Source: Cyclobacteriaceae bacterium
GTDB lineage: Bacteria > Bacteroidota > Bacteroidia > Cytophagales > Cyclobacteriaceae
NCBI GenBank assembly: GCA_029882675.1
Contig: JAOUKJ010000065.1
Span: forward strand, 1-12,640
Length of the DNA: 12,640 nucleotides
Reading direction: 5' to 3'
Under the pieces are notes generated by a model, which saw only the letters and a program-made list of their open reading frames with translations, ran no database searches and was not told where the DNA came from. Of this stretch, positions 4,227-11,504 are shown in pieces. Both the position numbers and the translations under genes were made by a program. Each line of letters opens with the position of its first letter. Within the stretch, counting starts at the first letter, position 1.

Positions 4227-5840
4227 TTACTTCTTTTTTCTCACAATATCATTGGCCATTAAAAGCGCCTGGTAGGCATTGACTATTCCTCCCGATATGG
4301 ACAATTCAGAAAAAGATACGATATCAGCTTCATTTCCGGGGCGGTATACTTCAATATCGGGTTTATATACTGATTCAAGAATAATGGATTTCACCTGCTC
4401 ACAGCTGAGTGTGGGATAATAAGACCACAACACCGCAGCAACGCCTGCAACCACCGGAGCAGCCATACTGGTGCCTTCATGTACGGCATAGCTATCTTCA
4501 TTTACCGTAGACCGCATTTCTACCCCCGGAGCAAAGACGTCCACCGTTCTCCCGCCATAATTGGAAAAACTGCCTGCCAGGTCTTTGTCCAGTTTCCAGG
4601 CAGAGGCCCCTACTTCGATCCAGTTGGATGCAACTCCTGAACTATCCTGATACTCCCTGATGGGAAACCGCTTGCGGTAAAAAGTATCTTTTCCATTGTT
4701 TCCGGATGCATGAACGATCAACACACCGTGATCTTCGGCATATTTCACGGCTTTATCCACCGCACGTTTTCCGGGAGAGTACGATTTGCCCATGCTCAGG
4801 TTAATAACCCGGGCCCCATTGTCAACAGCATAGTAAATGGCGTTGGCTACATCCTTGTCTCGTTCATCCCCTTCAGGGATAATCCTGATGGGCATAAGCA
4901 TTACCTTTTCAGCAACTCCCCTGATCCCTATATTATTATTGCGGTTAGCTCCAACAATTCCGGCCACATGGGTGCCATGCATGGGATCCGGCCCAATCAC
5001 ATCCGGATTGCCATAAAATCGTTCATCAATATCTTCATAATTATCCCCCACGATGTTTCGCGAATTAAAGGCCGTATTGTAAGTATAATCCAACTGGTCT
5101 TTATAATATTTTTCCACCACGCGCAACTCCTCTTTCATTTCCGGGACACTCACCGGAACAGGGGCAGATCCCAGAACCATCTTCAGGATGTCCCGGCCCA
5201 AAATATTCATGGAATCTTTGGGCGTGTAGTTATTCAATATACTCAGTGTCAGGGTATCCTTTCCAATATCCCTGCTGACCAGGCTATCGAAGTATATGAC
5301 ATTGTACATGAGGTTGCTGTAGAAACTATATTTCTTCCGCACATCCATGTAAGTATTTTCAAAATTCCTTTTGAGCTTTTTCCAGTATTCATACTCCTTT
5401 ATTTCCTCATCTGAAAACGTGAGGGTGTCCTGATCGGAAAACAACTTTCTCAAGCGCACATATTCCCTTGTCATTTCATGGGTATCTTCCTTCACATTTC
5501 CTGTGGGACCTCCAATAAAATTCCATCCGTTCACATCGTCAATATAGCCATTTTTATCATCATCCAGGCCGTTTCCGGCCACTTCGCCCGGATTCACCCA
5601 TAGCTTTCCGGCGAGATCTGCATGGTTGATATCCACACCTGAATCAACAATGGCCACAACGACTGTTACAGAGGCGCTGTCCTTATACAACGTATGTACC
5701 CTGTCAGCGCTTACTCCGGCTACATTATCATGTTCTCTATCCAGGGTAAACCAGTTGTCAGGAGTAGAAAGAGAGTCCGCTTTATGTGCGGCAACCTGTA
5801 CGGCTGGCAACAGGAGTATGCAAAACAGAATTATACGCAT
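4227..5840 (-). CDS. Secreted subtilisin-like serine protease (peptidase family S8)
   Basis: A 537-aa exported endopeptidase. From ATG 5840: signal peptide MRIILFCILLLPAVQVAAH; catalytic Asp66 in VAIVDSGVD; Bacteroidota-type Asp-rich stretch GLDDDKNGYIDDVNGWNF; catalytic His288 in MHGTHVAG; oxyanion-hole Asn381 in HASGNNG; catalytic Ser458 in EGTSMAAP. All key residues are present. Asp and His are 222 residues apart, against 32 in subtilisin BPN', because of a charged, mostly helical insertion (about residues 115-275). No T9SS sorting domain is seen: the protein ends in DIVRKKK soon after the catalytic core, so it may act in the periplasm or be released by another route. A TTG 12 nt upstream could add four residues (MKAN), but the ATG gives a cleaner signal peptide. 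Activity is well supported; substrate unknown. Confidence 0.95.
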   Translation of the reverse strand: MRIILFCILLLPAVQVAAHKADSLSTPDNWFTLDREHDNVAGVSADRVHTLYKDSASVTVVVAIVDSGVDINHADLAGKLWVNPGEVAGNGLDDDKNGYIDDVNGWNFIGGPTGNVKEDTHEMTREYVRLRKLFSDQDTLTFSDEEIKEYEYWKKLKRNFENTYMDVRKKYSFYSNLMYNVIYFDSLVSRDIGKDTLTLSILNNYTPKDSMNILGRDILKMVLGSAPVPVSVPEMKEELRVVEKYYKDQLDYTYNTAFNSRNIVGDNYEDIDERFYGNPDVIGPDPMHGTHVAGIVGANRNNNIGIRGVAEKVMLMPIRIIPEGDERDKDVANAIYYAVDNGARVINLSMGKSYSPGKRAVDKAVKYAEDHGVLIVHASGNNGKDTFYRKRFPIREYQDSSGVASNWIEVGASAWKLDKDLAGSFSNYGGRTVDVFAPGVEMRSTVNEDSYAVHEGTSMAAPVVAGVAAVLWSYYPTLSCEQVKSIILESVYKPDIEVYRPGNEADIVSFSELSISGGIVNAYQALLMANDIVRKKK

Positions 5841-5875
5841 ATTAGCTTTCAAAGTAAATCATTTTATTACACCTG

Positions 5876-5924
5876 TATAATAACCCTAAACTATCGACAA
5901 AAGTGCGGGAGTACAGTTATTATA
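5876..5924. promoter_or_regulatory. Symmetric inverted repeat in the divergent protease / small-ORF intergenic region
   Basis: TATAATAAC (5876-5884) is the exact complement of GTTATTATA (5916-5924), so both divergent promoters read GTTATTATA towards their own gene. On the plus side this runs directly into TATATTTG. The arrangement suggests paired promoters or a shared control site for the protease and the small ORF. Confidence 0.4.
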
Positions 5925-5928
5925 TTTG
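5921..5928 (+). promoter_or_regulatory. Putative -7 box for the small membrane ORF
   Basis: TATATTTG matches the TAnnTTTG consensus, 21 nt upstream of the ATG at 5950. The leader after it is A-rich without a Shine-Dalgarno, as usual in Bacteroidota. Confidence 0.45.
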
Positions 5929-5949
5929 TCAAATAAAATTAAACAAACT

Positions 5950-6048
5950 ATGTTTTATTACGCCTTTATCTCCATTATCGTGTGCTATAGTTTGTTTTTC
6001 GCTTTTCTTCATAAGGCAAACAAAAAAGACAAAGACAGACCGTCATAA
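5950..6048 (+). CDS. Small single-pass membrane protein, 32 aa
   Basis: The frame reads MFYYAFISIIVCYSLFFAFL then HKANKKDKDRPS and a stop. One hydrophobic helix (~residues 3-20) is followed by a short, highly charged, Lys/Asp-rich tail, the layout of known bacterial small membrane proteins anchored with the tail in the cytoplasm. Support for expression: an exact -7 box match and an A-rich leader, in an intergenic gap of over 400 bp between two minus-strand genes. It is the only plus-strand reading frame in the window that looks functional. Its divergent position next to the exported protease may mean shared control. No family recognised; a chance ORF remains possible. Confidence 0.5.
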   Translation: MFYYAFISIIVCYSLFFAFLHKANKKDKDRPS

Positions 6049-6283
6049 ACTGTAAAATAAAGGAGGGTCTCTTCATACAACTTTCAATTTACCTCCTTTC
6101 GGTGAAGTTAACGAATTTTTCAGGTTAGAAGAATATTTCGTTGTTAAAACACATCTCTATTTAGGACTTGCTTAAAAAAAGCCTTTTACCTGCTGCAAAA
6201 CGAATAGGAATAAGCAGCAGTAATATTAAAAAGTCAAATTTTTCGCATTTTTCAGCACGTCCTGCTTAGATGTTCATAAATAA

Positions 6284-7207
6284 TTACATCTCCTTAATAA
6301 TGTCCATTATGCCCGCATTTTTTCCTTTTGGCCGGGCAATAAAAATAGGAATATCTGTCAAAATATTGATCAGTTTTTCGGCAAAACTCCCTATGAACAG
6401 GGCTGTTGCAGATGTCAGGCCTTTGGCTCCCAAAATGATCCAGTCTGCTTTCATCCCTTGCGCAAAGGCAGCAAGTGTGCCCGGCAGGTTGTCGTGCTCA
6501 TCGAGGCTATATACCTCCTCAATATCCAGATCATGGGTGTTAATACCCTGGATAAAATCCTTAAAATTATTCTGAGCGTGGCTCTTCATGATCATCGCAA
6601 ATTCTTCAAACGATTTACCCGTATAATGATAGCCTGCAGGAACGGCATAAATTTTCTGACAGGTGATTTTGATCTTATTGTCTGTATTGTGAGCAATATC
6701 TATTCCTATCTCAAGTGCAATTTTGGAATGCTCCGAGAAATCGACCGGAATTAAAAAGGAACTTGCTCTGGGCTCGGTTCCTTCAGGTATAATCAGGAGA
6801 TTACAACTGGCCCGTCGCGCCAGTCGGGGCACAGTAACTGAACTGGTTTCCATGGTGAGCTTTCTGCCAATAACAATTAGATCAACATCATTTTTCTCAG
6901 CAAACTCCATAATAAACTTGGTACGCGTATCTGTTTCAATGATATATTCGATCACAATGTTATTGTGGTTACTCAGCGCCTCGACTTTATTTTTCAGTTC
7001 TTCTTTTCGTTCCTCAATGGCTTTGTCTATCAAATCCGGAAATTCCCTGACGACTTCCTCAGGTAAAGTAATGCTCTTTATAACATTTACAAAATATATA
7101 TGCGTAATTGCTGGGAACAGTTTTACAAGAAAGTGCGTATACTGGATGAGTGTATCATCCATCTTAGTGTGATCCAGACCAACAAGGATTTTCTTAATAT
7201 TATCCAT
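6284..7207 (-). CDS. Universal stress protein, two tandem UspA domains
   Basis: A 307-aa cytoplasmic protein with two Usp (Rossmann-like alpha/beta) domains, roughly residues 1-145 and 150-300. Domain 1 opens with KKILVGLDHTKMDDTLIQY and ends DVDLIVIGRKL...NLLIIPEG. Domain 2 opens with SFLIPVDFSEHSKIALEIG and ends DWIILGAKGL...PIFIARPKG. The second domain keeps a full ATP-binding motif G-x2-G-x9-G-S (GAKG, nine residues, GS), whereas the first reads GRKL without the second Gly, so only domain 2 is likely to bind nucleotide by this motif. Such proteins respond to starvation, redox or energy stress. The ATG at 7207 (MDNIKKI) is chosen over a TTG 18 nt upstream. A promoter box precedes it, so it is probably transcribed independently of the yhhQ operon, 72 bp upstream. 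Confidence 0.93.
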   Translation of the reverse strand: MDNIKKILVGLDHTKMDDTLIQYTHFLVKLFPAITHIYFVNVIKSITLPEEVVREFPDLIDKAIEERKEELKNKVEALSNHNNIVIEYIIETDTRTKFIMEFAEKNDVDLIVIGRKLTMETSSVTVPRLARRASCNLLIIPEGTEPRASSFLIPVDFSEHSKIALEIGIDIAHNTDNKIKITCQKIYAVPAGYHYTGKSFEEFAMIMKSHAQNNFKDFIQGINTHDLDIEEVYSLDEHDNLPGTLAAFAQGMKADWIILGAKGLTSATALFIGSFAEKLINILTDIPIFIARPKGKNAGIMDIIKEM

Positions 7208-7227
7208 AGTTTGTAATTTCTGCAATG

Positions 7228-7235
7228 CAAAGTTA
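7228..7235 (-). promoter_or_regulatory. Putative -7 box for the universal stress gene
   Basis: The minus strand reads TAACTTTG, an exact TAnnTTTG match, 20 nt upstream of the ATG. A TTG lies 24 nt further upstream, slightly beyond the usual -33 spacing. The predicted leader is about 13 nt. Confidence 0.5.
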
Positions 7236-7279
7236 GGACAAAGTGGAAAAGTTTACATTCAATCAAAGGGATAATTTCA

Positions 7280-8068
7280 TCAGAAGAAGGTTTTACTTTT
7301 ACCCGCAGCGTCTTCCATCATTTCGCCTGCCAGCTCCTTGCCCAGATAATTATCGATCAGGTAATGCGCCAGGTATAGGAATGGGGTAATGATGATTGCC
7401 ACCATAAATTTGTAAAAATAATTGACTATCCCGATGGCAATTACGACGCTGAACGACATCTGGCCTGAGATATAAAATGCAATAAAAAGCACTACAAAAC
7501 TATCTATAAACTGCGAAACCAGTGTAGATCCTGTGGCCCGTACCCAAAGTAGGCGCTTACCCGTGAAACGCCTGAACTTATGAAAGATATAGGCATCGAG
7601 AAGTTGCCCTACCAAAAAGGCCACAAGCGATCCGGCAATGATCCACATGCCCTGCCTGAAAATACGATTGAAAGCATAGGAAATATTCAGATAGTTGCCA
7701 GCATCGTCCTGATTATTGGCATCGAGCCAGAAGTCGGCAGGAAGAAGTAGCGTGATTAAGAATACCGCAATAAAAACGTAAACAATCAGAATCACGGTGA
7801 GCAGGCTTATTTTACGAACCCCTTCCTTGCCGAAATACTCATTGATGATGTCGGTAGTGATAAAGACCACAGGCCAGAGGATAACCCCTGCAGTGAGGTT
7901 GAAATCCCACTTTTCGCCCATCAACGGTATTTGAAATTGGGAAATACCCAGTGTGCCTTCAAGTGAAAATATTTTTCCACCCACCAGTTCCGCCACAATG
8001 GCATTGGTGATGAATATACCACCGAGTATCAGAAACAGGTTTGCTTTTTTTTGAGATATACTTTTCAT
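7280..8068 (-). CDS. yhhQ: Queuosine-precursor transporter (VUT / YhhQ family)
   Basis: A 262-aa inner-membrane protein of the VUT (vitamin uptake transporter-like) family; the E. coli member YhhQ takes up the queuosine precursor preQ0. About six hydrophobic segments are visible, including FLILGGIFITNAIVAELVGG (family signature near the N-terminus), ILWPVVFITTDIINEYFG, LTVILIVYVFIAVFLITLLL, IIAGSLVAFLVGQLLDAYIF, FIDSFVVLFIAFYISG and the C-terminal FMVAIIITPFLYLAHYLI. The motif TDIINEYFG and the helix bearing GQLLDAYIF are typical. Its ATG overlaps the rnz stop codon (ATGA, 8065-8068), indicating translational coupling. It is the last gene of the purC-STAS-rnz-yhhQ operon. Membership is strong; the exact substrate (preQ0, preQ1 or another base) is inferred from the family. 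Confidence 0.9.
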   Translation of the reverse strand: MKSISQKKANLFLILGGIFITNAIVAELVGGKIFSLEGTLGISQFQIPLMGEKWDFNLTAGVILWPVVFITTDIINEYFGKEGVRKISLLTVILIVYVFIAVFLITLLLPADFWLDANNQDDAGNYLNISYAFNRIFRQGMWIIAGSLVAFLVGQLLDAYIFHKFRRFTGKRLLWVRATGSTLVSQFIDSFVVLFIAFYISGQMSFSVVIAIGIVNYFYKFMVAIIITPFLYLAHYLIDNYLGKELAGEMMEDAAGKSKTFF

Positions 8069-8985
8069 TGCTCTTTCATGACGATGGTTTCACCCTCAAT
8101 GGCTGGTATGGTATTGAGGAAGGTGGATTTTGTTTCATCAACAAGGGGAGTGATGTCCCGGTACCTCGCTGAAAAGTGTCCGATCATTAGTTTCTTCACA
8201 TTGGCCAGGCGGGCAATATTGGCGGCATCGAGCGTGGTGGAATGCATGGTTGCATCGGCCCATGCTTTTCTTTCCTGAAGAAAGGTGGCCTCGTGATAAA
8301 GCAAATCAACCTGCCTGACTACTGGCACTATATTTTCGTCATAGCAGGTGTCTGAACAAAAGGCATAGGAACGGGAGGCTTTTGGAGGTAGTGTGAGGTG
8401 GGTATTTTTAAACAATATATTGCCCTGATCATCCAGAATATCCTGACCCTTTTTGAGTTTTTGGAAATTTTCTATTGGAAATTTTTTAGGGATGAGGTCT
8501 TTCTTTATCCGCCGTGGTTTCGCTTTTTCCCTAAACAAAAAACCACAACAGGGCAGGCGGTGTTTCAGCGGAAAAGAGGTCACTGTAAACAGTTCATTTT
8601 CATCGATAACGGATATCCGATGGGGATCGAGTTCACTAAAATGCAGATTGAAATTCAGTGTGGAATTGGAATACCGCAGTTGAGTGAGAATGATTTCGTC
8701 CAGGCCACGCTGCCCGAAAATGGTGAGGTCTTTCTTCCGGCCACTCAGGTGCATGGAATAAATGACCCCCATCAAACCCAGGTAATGATCCCCATGTAGG
8801 TGGCTGATAAAAACCTTGTTGATTTTGTTGAGGTTATATTTGTATTTCTGAATCTGGTGCTGCGTAGCTTCACCACAGTCGATCATCATGTGATAGTTGT
8901 CGATCTGTACGATTTGAGAAGTATGGTGCCGGCCATAGGCCGGCACGGAAGAGTTAGATCCTAATATTGTGATATTAAAAACCAA
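8065..8985 (-). CDS. rnz: Ribonuclease Z (tRNA 3'-processing endonuclease)
   Basis: A 306-aa cytoplasmic metallo-beta-lactamase-fold enzyme that cleaves the 3' trailer from tRNA precursors. Zinc-binding motif HLHGDH occupies residues 62-67 (FISHLHGDHYLGL). Further landmarks are YAFCSDTCYDE, LLYHEATF and GHFSARYRD, each supplying ligands or catalytic residues in the family. Length matches the bacterial short form. The start is probably a TTG (complement of 8983-8985) giving VFNITILGSNSSVP with fMet first; this is the expected N-terminus and no in-frame ATG lies nearby. A GGAG sequence (complement of 8996-8999) inside the end of the STAS gene would serve as ribosome binding site, with the STAS stop only 5 nt before the start. 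Its own TGA overlaps the yhhQ ATG. Confidence 0.95.
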   Translation of the reverse strand: MVFNITILGSNSSVPAYGRHHTSQIVQIDNYHMMIDCGEATQHQIQKYKYNLNKINKVFISHLHGDHYLGLMGVIYSMHLSGRKKDLTIFGQRGLDEIILTQLRYSNSTLNFNLHFSELDPHRISVIDENELFTVTSFPLKHRLPCCGFLFREKAKPRRIKKDLIPKKFPIENFQKLKKGQDILDDQGNILFKNTHLTLPPKASRSYAFCSDTCYDENIVPVVRQVDLLYHEATFLQERKAWADATMHSTTLDAANIARLANVKKLMIGHFSARYRDITPLVDETKSTFLNTIPAIEGETIVMKEQ

Positions 8986-8990
8986 GATCC

Positions 8991-9371
8991 CTATTCTCCG
9001 CCTTCACCTTTCAGGTCATTTTCTATTTCCTGCATAAAAACAGCATCGATGGCCTCTTCAACGGTAGGCAGGATATTGAGCACACTGTCGAGCTGTGATA
9101 TCTTGATTAACTTTGTACTGTGTTCTGACAATGAGGTCAGCACAAAAAGACCTCCTGCCTCCTGAAGTACCCTGTTGCCCACAAGCAGGGCGCTCAGCCC
9201 GGATGAATCGGTATATTTAATTTCCGTCAAATCCAGAATAATATTCTTTATCCCTTCAGCGTGCAGTGTGATCAGTTCTGATTTGAGCTTTGGTGCTATT
9301 TCAGAATCGAGCTTTTCTTCATGCAACCGGATGACACTGTATTTATCTTGTTTGTCAATGGTGTATTTCAT
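8991..9371 (-). CDS. STAS-domain protein (anti-sigma-factor antagonist type)
   Basis: A 126-aa soluble protein consisting of one STAS domain (residues ~3-110) plus an acidic tail ending ENDLKGEGGE. The signature KNIILDLTEIKYTDSSGLSALL places the phosphorylatable Ser at S57 (DSSGL), equivalent to SpoIIAA Ser58 in Bacillus. Family members bind an anti-sigma/switch kinase when unphosphorylated and release it when phosphorylated. No kinase, phosphatase or sigma factor gene is visible in the window, so its partners must lie elsewhere. It follows purC by 51 nt and precedes rnz by 5 nt, with which it appears cotranscribed. ATG start MKYTIDKQ; no other start fits better. Confidence 0.93.
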   Translation of the reverse strand: MKYTIDKQDKYSVIRLHEEKLDSEIAPKLKSELITLHAEGIKNIILDLTEIKYTDSSGLSALLVGNRVLQEAGGLFVLTSLSEHSTKLIKISQLDSVLNILPTVEEAIDAVFMQEIENDLKGEGGE

Positions 9372-9422
9372 GGTCGTTTATGATTTTTTATCCTTTAATC
9401 TTTGTGTGAAGCACGGCCTTCA

Positions 9423-10364
9423 TCAAGCCTTTACGAGTGCTTTTTCAATATTTTTTTTAACCCTGCTTTCTATATCAACGTCAAAATCAGCAACAAGTTC
9501 TTCACCTGTGAGTTTACTGTATAATTCAAGGTAGCGGTCTGTAATGGATTTTACAACTTCATCAGTCATTTCAGGGACAATTTGTCCTTCTTTTCCCTGG
9601 AAATTATTTTGAATGAGCCATTCCCTTACAAATTCTTTGGAGAGCTGTTTTTGTTTTTCGCTGGCAGCCTGCCGCTTTTCATACCCCTCGGCATAGAAAT
9701 ACCTGCTGGAATCGGGCGTGTGTATTTCATCAATCAGGTAAATCTCTCCTTTATATTTCCCAAATTCATATTTGGTATCCACCAGGATGAGGCCCTGACT
9801 GGCAGCCCGCTCGGTGCCGCGTTGAAAGAGCGCATAGGTATATTTTTCAAGCTTTTCATATTCCGCCTGGGGAATAATTCCCCGGGCTATGATCTCCTCA
9901 CGCGAAATATCTTCATCATGCCCTTCCTCTGCTTTGGTAGCCGGTGTAATAACCGGGGAAGGGAGTTTATCATTTTCTTTTAATCCTTCAGGTAGGGAAA
10001 CACCGCACAGTACGCGTTTACCCGCTTTGTACTCCCTCCATGCATGGCCAGCCAGATAGCCCCTGATCACCATTTCCACCCGGTAAGCTTCACACTTCTT
10101 GCCAATAGTCACATTGGGATCGGGAATTTGCTCAACCCAGTTGGGCACGATGTCTGTTGTGGCCTCCAGGTTTTTTGCGGCAATCTGGTTTAGCACCTGT
10201 CCTTTGAGCGGAATGGCCCGTGGAAGAATCACATCAAATGCCGATATCCGGTCACTCGCAACGAGGGCCAGCTTATCTCCAAAATAGTAAACATCACGAA
10301 CTTTTCCCCGGTAAAAGCCAGTCTGGCCTTCAAATGAGAAATGGGTTTCTTTGAGCGCTTCCAT
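9423..10364 (-). CDS. purC: Phosphoribosylaminoimidazole-succinocarboxamide synthase (SAICAR synthetase)
   Basis: A 313-aa cytoplasmic enzyme of de novo purine synthesis. It ligates aspartate to CAIR with ATP to give SAICAR. Landmarks are [20 protein letters not shown] with ISAFDV (residues ~20-45), [48 protein letters not shown] and [17 protein letters not shown], covering the ATP- and substrate-binding regions. The length is the long, yeast Ade1-like form (~300 aa) rather than the ~237-aa E. coli form. The ATG start gives [20 protein letters not shown]. It is first gene of the operon with STAS, rnz and yhhQ. A -7 box ends 7 nt before the ATG and a 19-bp palindrome abuts it, so transcription is probably regulated at initiation. 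Confidence 0.97.
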   Translation of the reverse strand: MEALKETHFSFEGQTGFYRGKVRDVYYFGDKLALVASDRISAFDVILPRAIPLKGQVLNQIAAKNLEATTDIVPNWVEQIPDPNVTIGKKCEAYRVEMVIRGYLAGHAWREYKAGKRVLCGVSLPEGLKENDKLPSPVITPATKAEEGHDEDISREEIIARGIIPQAEYEKLEKYTYALFQRGTERAASQGLILVDTKYEFGKYKGEIYLIDEIHTPDSSRYFYAEGYEKRQAASEKQKQLSKEFVREWLIQNNFQGKEGQIVPEMTDEVVKSITDRYLELYSKLTGEELVADFDVDIESRVKKNIEKALVKA

Positions 10365-10371
10365 AGTTTGG

Positions 10372-10379
10372 CAAAGATA
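10372..10379 (-). promoter_or_regulatory. Putative -7 box for the purC operon
   Basis: The minus strand reads TATCTTTG, matching TAnnTTTG, with only 7 nt before the purC ATG. If used, the transcript would begin at or next to the start codon, that is, be leaderless or nearly so. Confidence 0.45.
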
Positions 10380-10381
10380 TT

Positions 10382-10400
10382 TAACATTGGAACAATGTTA
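10382..10400. promoter_or_regulatory. 19-bp perfect palindrome, candidate purC operator
   Basis: TAACATTG-GAA-CAATGTTA has 8-bp inverted arms and a 3-bp spacer. It lies 2 bp upstream of the putative -7 box and 17 bp from the purC start codon, inside the expected promoter footprint, where a bound dimer would block transcription. No regulator is identified. Confidence 0.5.
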
Positions 10401-10477
10401 TAATTTTCAAGGATACATTTTTCAAGGTGTTAATGAATTCCTGAAATCCGCAAGCGTACTTTAGGCATTCATAATAA

Positions 10478-10496
10478 ACCGCTTTCACAAAGCGGT
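10478..10496 (-). terminator. Intrinsic terminator after the DUF4340 gene
   Basis: ACCGCTTT (10478-10485) and AAAGCGGT (10489-10496) form a perfect 8-bp stem with a 3-nt loop. On the minus strand the stem is followed by TTATTAT, giving a modest U-rich tail. It lies about 60 nt beyond the DUF4340 stop codon and separates that operon from the purC promoter. Confidence 0.6.
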
Positions 10497-10556
10497 GAAT
10501 GAAAGTGTTGTGGCTTATTTAAAAATTTCTTTGCCCGGTATAATGAAAGGCCCGGT

Positions 10557-11492
10557 CTATTGGAGGGCGCCTTTGCCAAATATACCACGTCCCACAAATA
10601 CCTCTTCAACCACCCCGTCATCAGCAAATAATGACTCCGGGTTTTGTGTAGAATGTAAAACCTGACGGCCTCCGGCCTGAAAAACTTTGATCACTACAGG
10701 AGCTGCGGAATCCTGCATCAATAATGACACCTCAAAATGCGACTTTCCCAACTGTTCCGGTGTCTGGTCATCGAAAAAGGAGGAACTGCCTTTAAAAGCA
10801 ATCTTACTCAGATAACCTGCCATAGCGGTGGAATCGACTTCCACACCATCCAGCGCCCAATTTCCTTCGATCGTTTTTTGCAGTGAGAAGGAGGAATCAG
10901 CGGGGTATGTAAAAGTGATCGAGGCCAGTGAATCGGTGTTTAATTCAAGCACATCGCCGTTTCTGAATCCGGTATGATCGGTGGGTATGCTAAAACTCAT
11001 GAAGTTATCGGCCACGTAGACGTCCTCATCTTCCTGCAACCGCACATACGTATGAAACTGGTTCTGGCTTTTCATTCCAAACCGTCCGATGATAATATCG
11101 AGTGTTGCTTCCTCTCCTTCAAAAACCTGAACGCGGGTACCGGCGCTATCCACACTGTATTCGGCCCATTTCTCCTTTTTTCGGGAAGCCAACTGATCAG
11201 GGTTGATACCTGTCAGGGCACTAAGGGCATCTGCGATCCTCTTTTCATCGGCCTTTACTTTTTTTCCGGAGGGAAGCGTTAGTGCCCACTCTTCATCACT
11301 TTTTTCCAGGACTGTGGTCTGCCCGCTTTTTGTCACCATCAATTTCGTTGCCTTATCCTGATTTATATCCACCAAAGTGGCACGCAGGGATCCACTTCGC
11401 GATTCGCCCCCGGTAAATTCCAGCACTGCATAGATAGTGGCTACGGCCACCAGAATGATTAAAAGATGTTTTGTAGAAAAATTACCACTCAT
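10557..11492 (-). CDS. DUF4340-domain protein, membrane-anchored, ABC-transporter associated
   Basis: A 311-aa protein. One N-terminal transmembrane helix (HLLIILVAVATIYAVLEFTG, residues 9-28) anchors it, with the remainder expected outside the cytoplasm. The body carries the DUF4340 pattern of repeated beta-rich units: a start with ATKLMVTKSGQTTVLEKSDEEWAL, then LSALTGINPDQLASRK, TLDIIIGRFGMKSQNQFHTYVRLQ, DVYVADNF, and a second unit SITFTYPADSSFSLQKTIEGNWAL. DUF4340 proteins commonly sit next to GldG-like ABC transporter genes, exactly as here: the ATG is 12 nt after the GldG-family stop, so they are translated from one message. Role is unknown; a periplasm-facing accessory of the export complex is the likely reading. 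Confidence 0.88.
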   Translation of the reverse strand: MSGNFSTKHLLIILVAVATIYAVLEFTGGESRSGSLRATLVDINQDKATKLMVTKSGQTTVLEKSDEEWALTLPSGKKVKADEKRIADALSALTGINPDQLASRKKEKWAEYSVDSAGTRVQVFEGEEATLDIIIGRFGMKSQNQFHTYVRLQEDEDVYVADNFMSFSIPTDHTGFRNGDVLELNTDSLASITFTYPADSSFSLQKTIEGNWALDGVEVDSTAMAGYLSKIAFKGSSSFFDDQTPEQLGKSHFEVSLLMQDSAAPVVIKVFQAGGRQVLHSTQNPESLFADDGVVEEVFVGRGIFGKGALQ

Positions 11493-11504
11493 GATTCATA
11501 AAAT

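Noticed and set aside
4710..5414. Plus-strand frame of 234 codons opposite the protease
   Set aside because: It lies antisense to a clearly functional S8 peptidase with all catalytic residues; its translation is His/Ile-rich without motifs, as expected from a complementary strand.
6059..6099. Inverted repeat AAAGGAGG / CCTCCTTT downstream of the small ORF as a terminator
   Set aside because: The loop is about 25 nt and no T-run follows directly, so a terminator call is not justified.
6723..7172. Plus-strand frame of 149 codons opposite the universal stress gene
   Set aside because: Antisense to a conserved gene, Ser-rich low-complexity translation, no recognisable domain.
8398..8799. Plus-strand 133-codon frame opposite rnz
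   Set aside because: Fully contained in the RNase Z coding sequence on the opposite strand and without family features.
10534..10556. Direct repeat GCCCGGT x2 near the end of the DUF4340 gene
   Set aside because: Only 7 bp and two copies; not distinguishable from chance.
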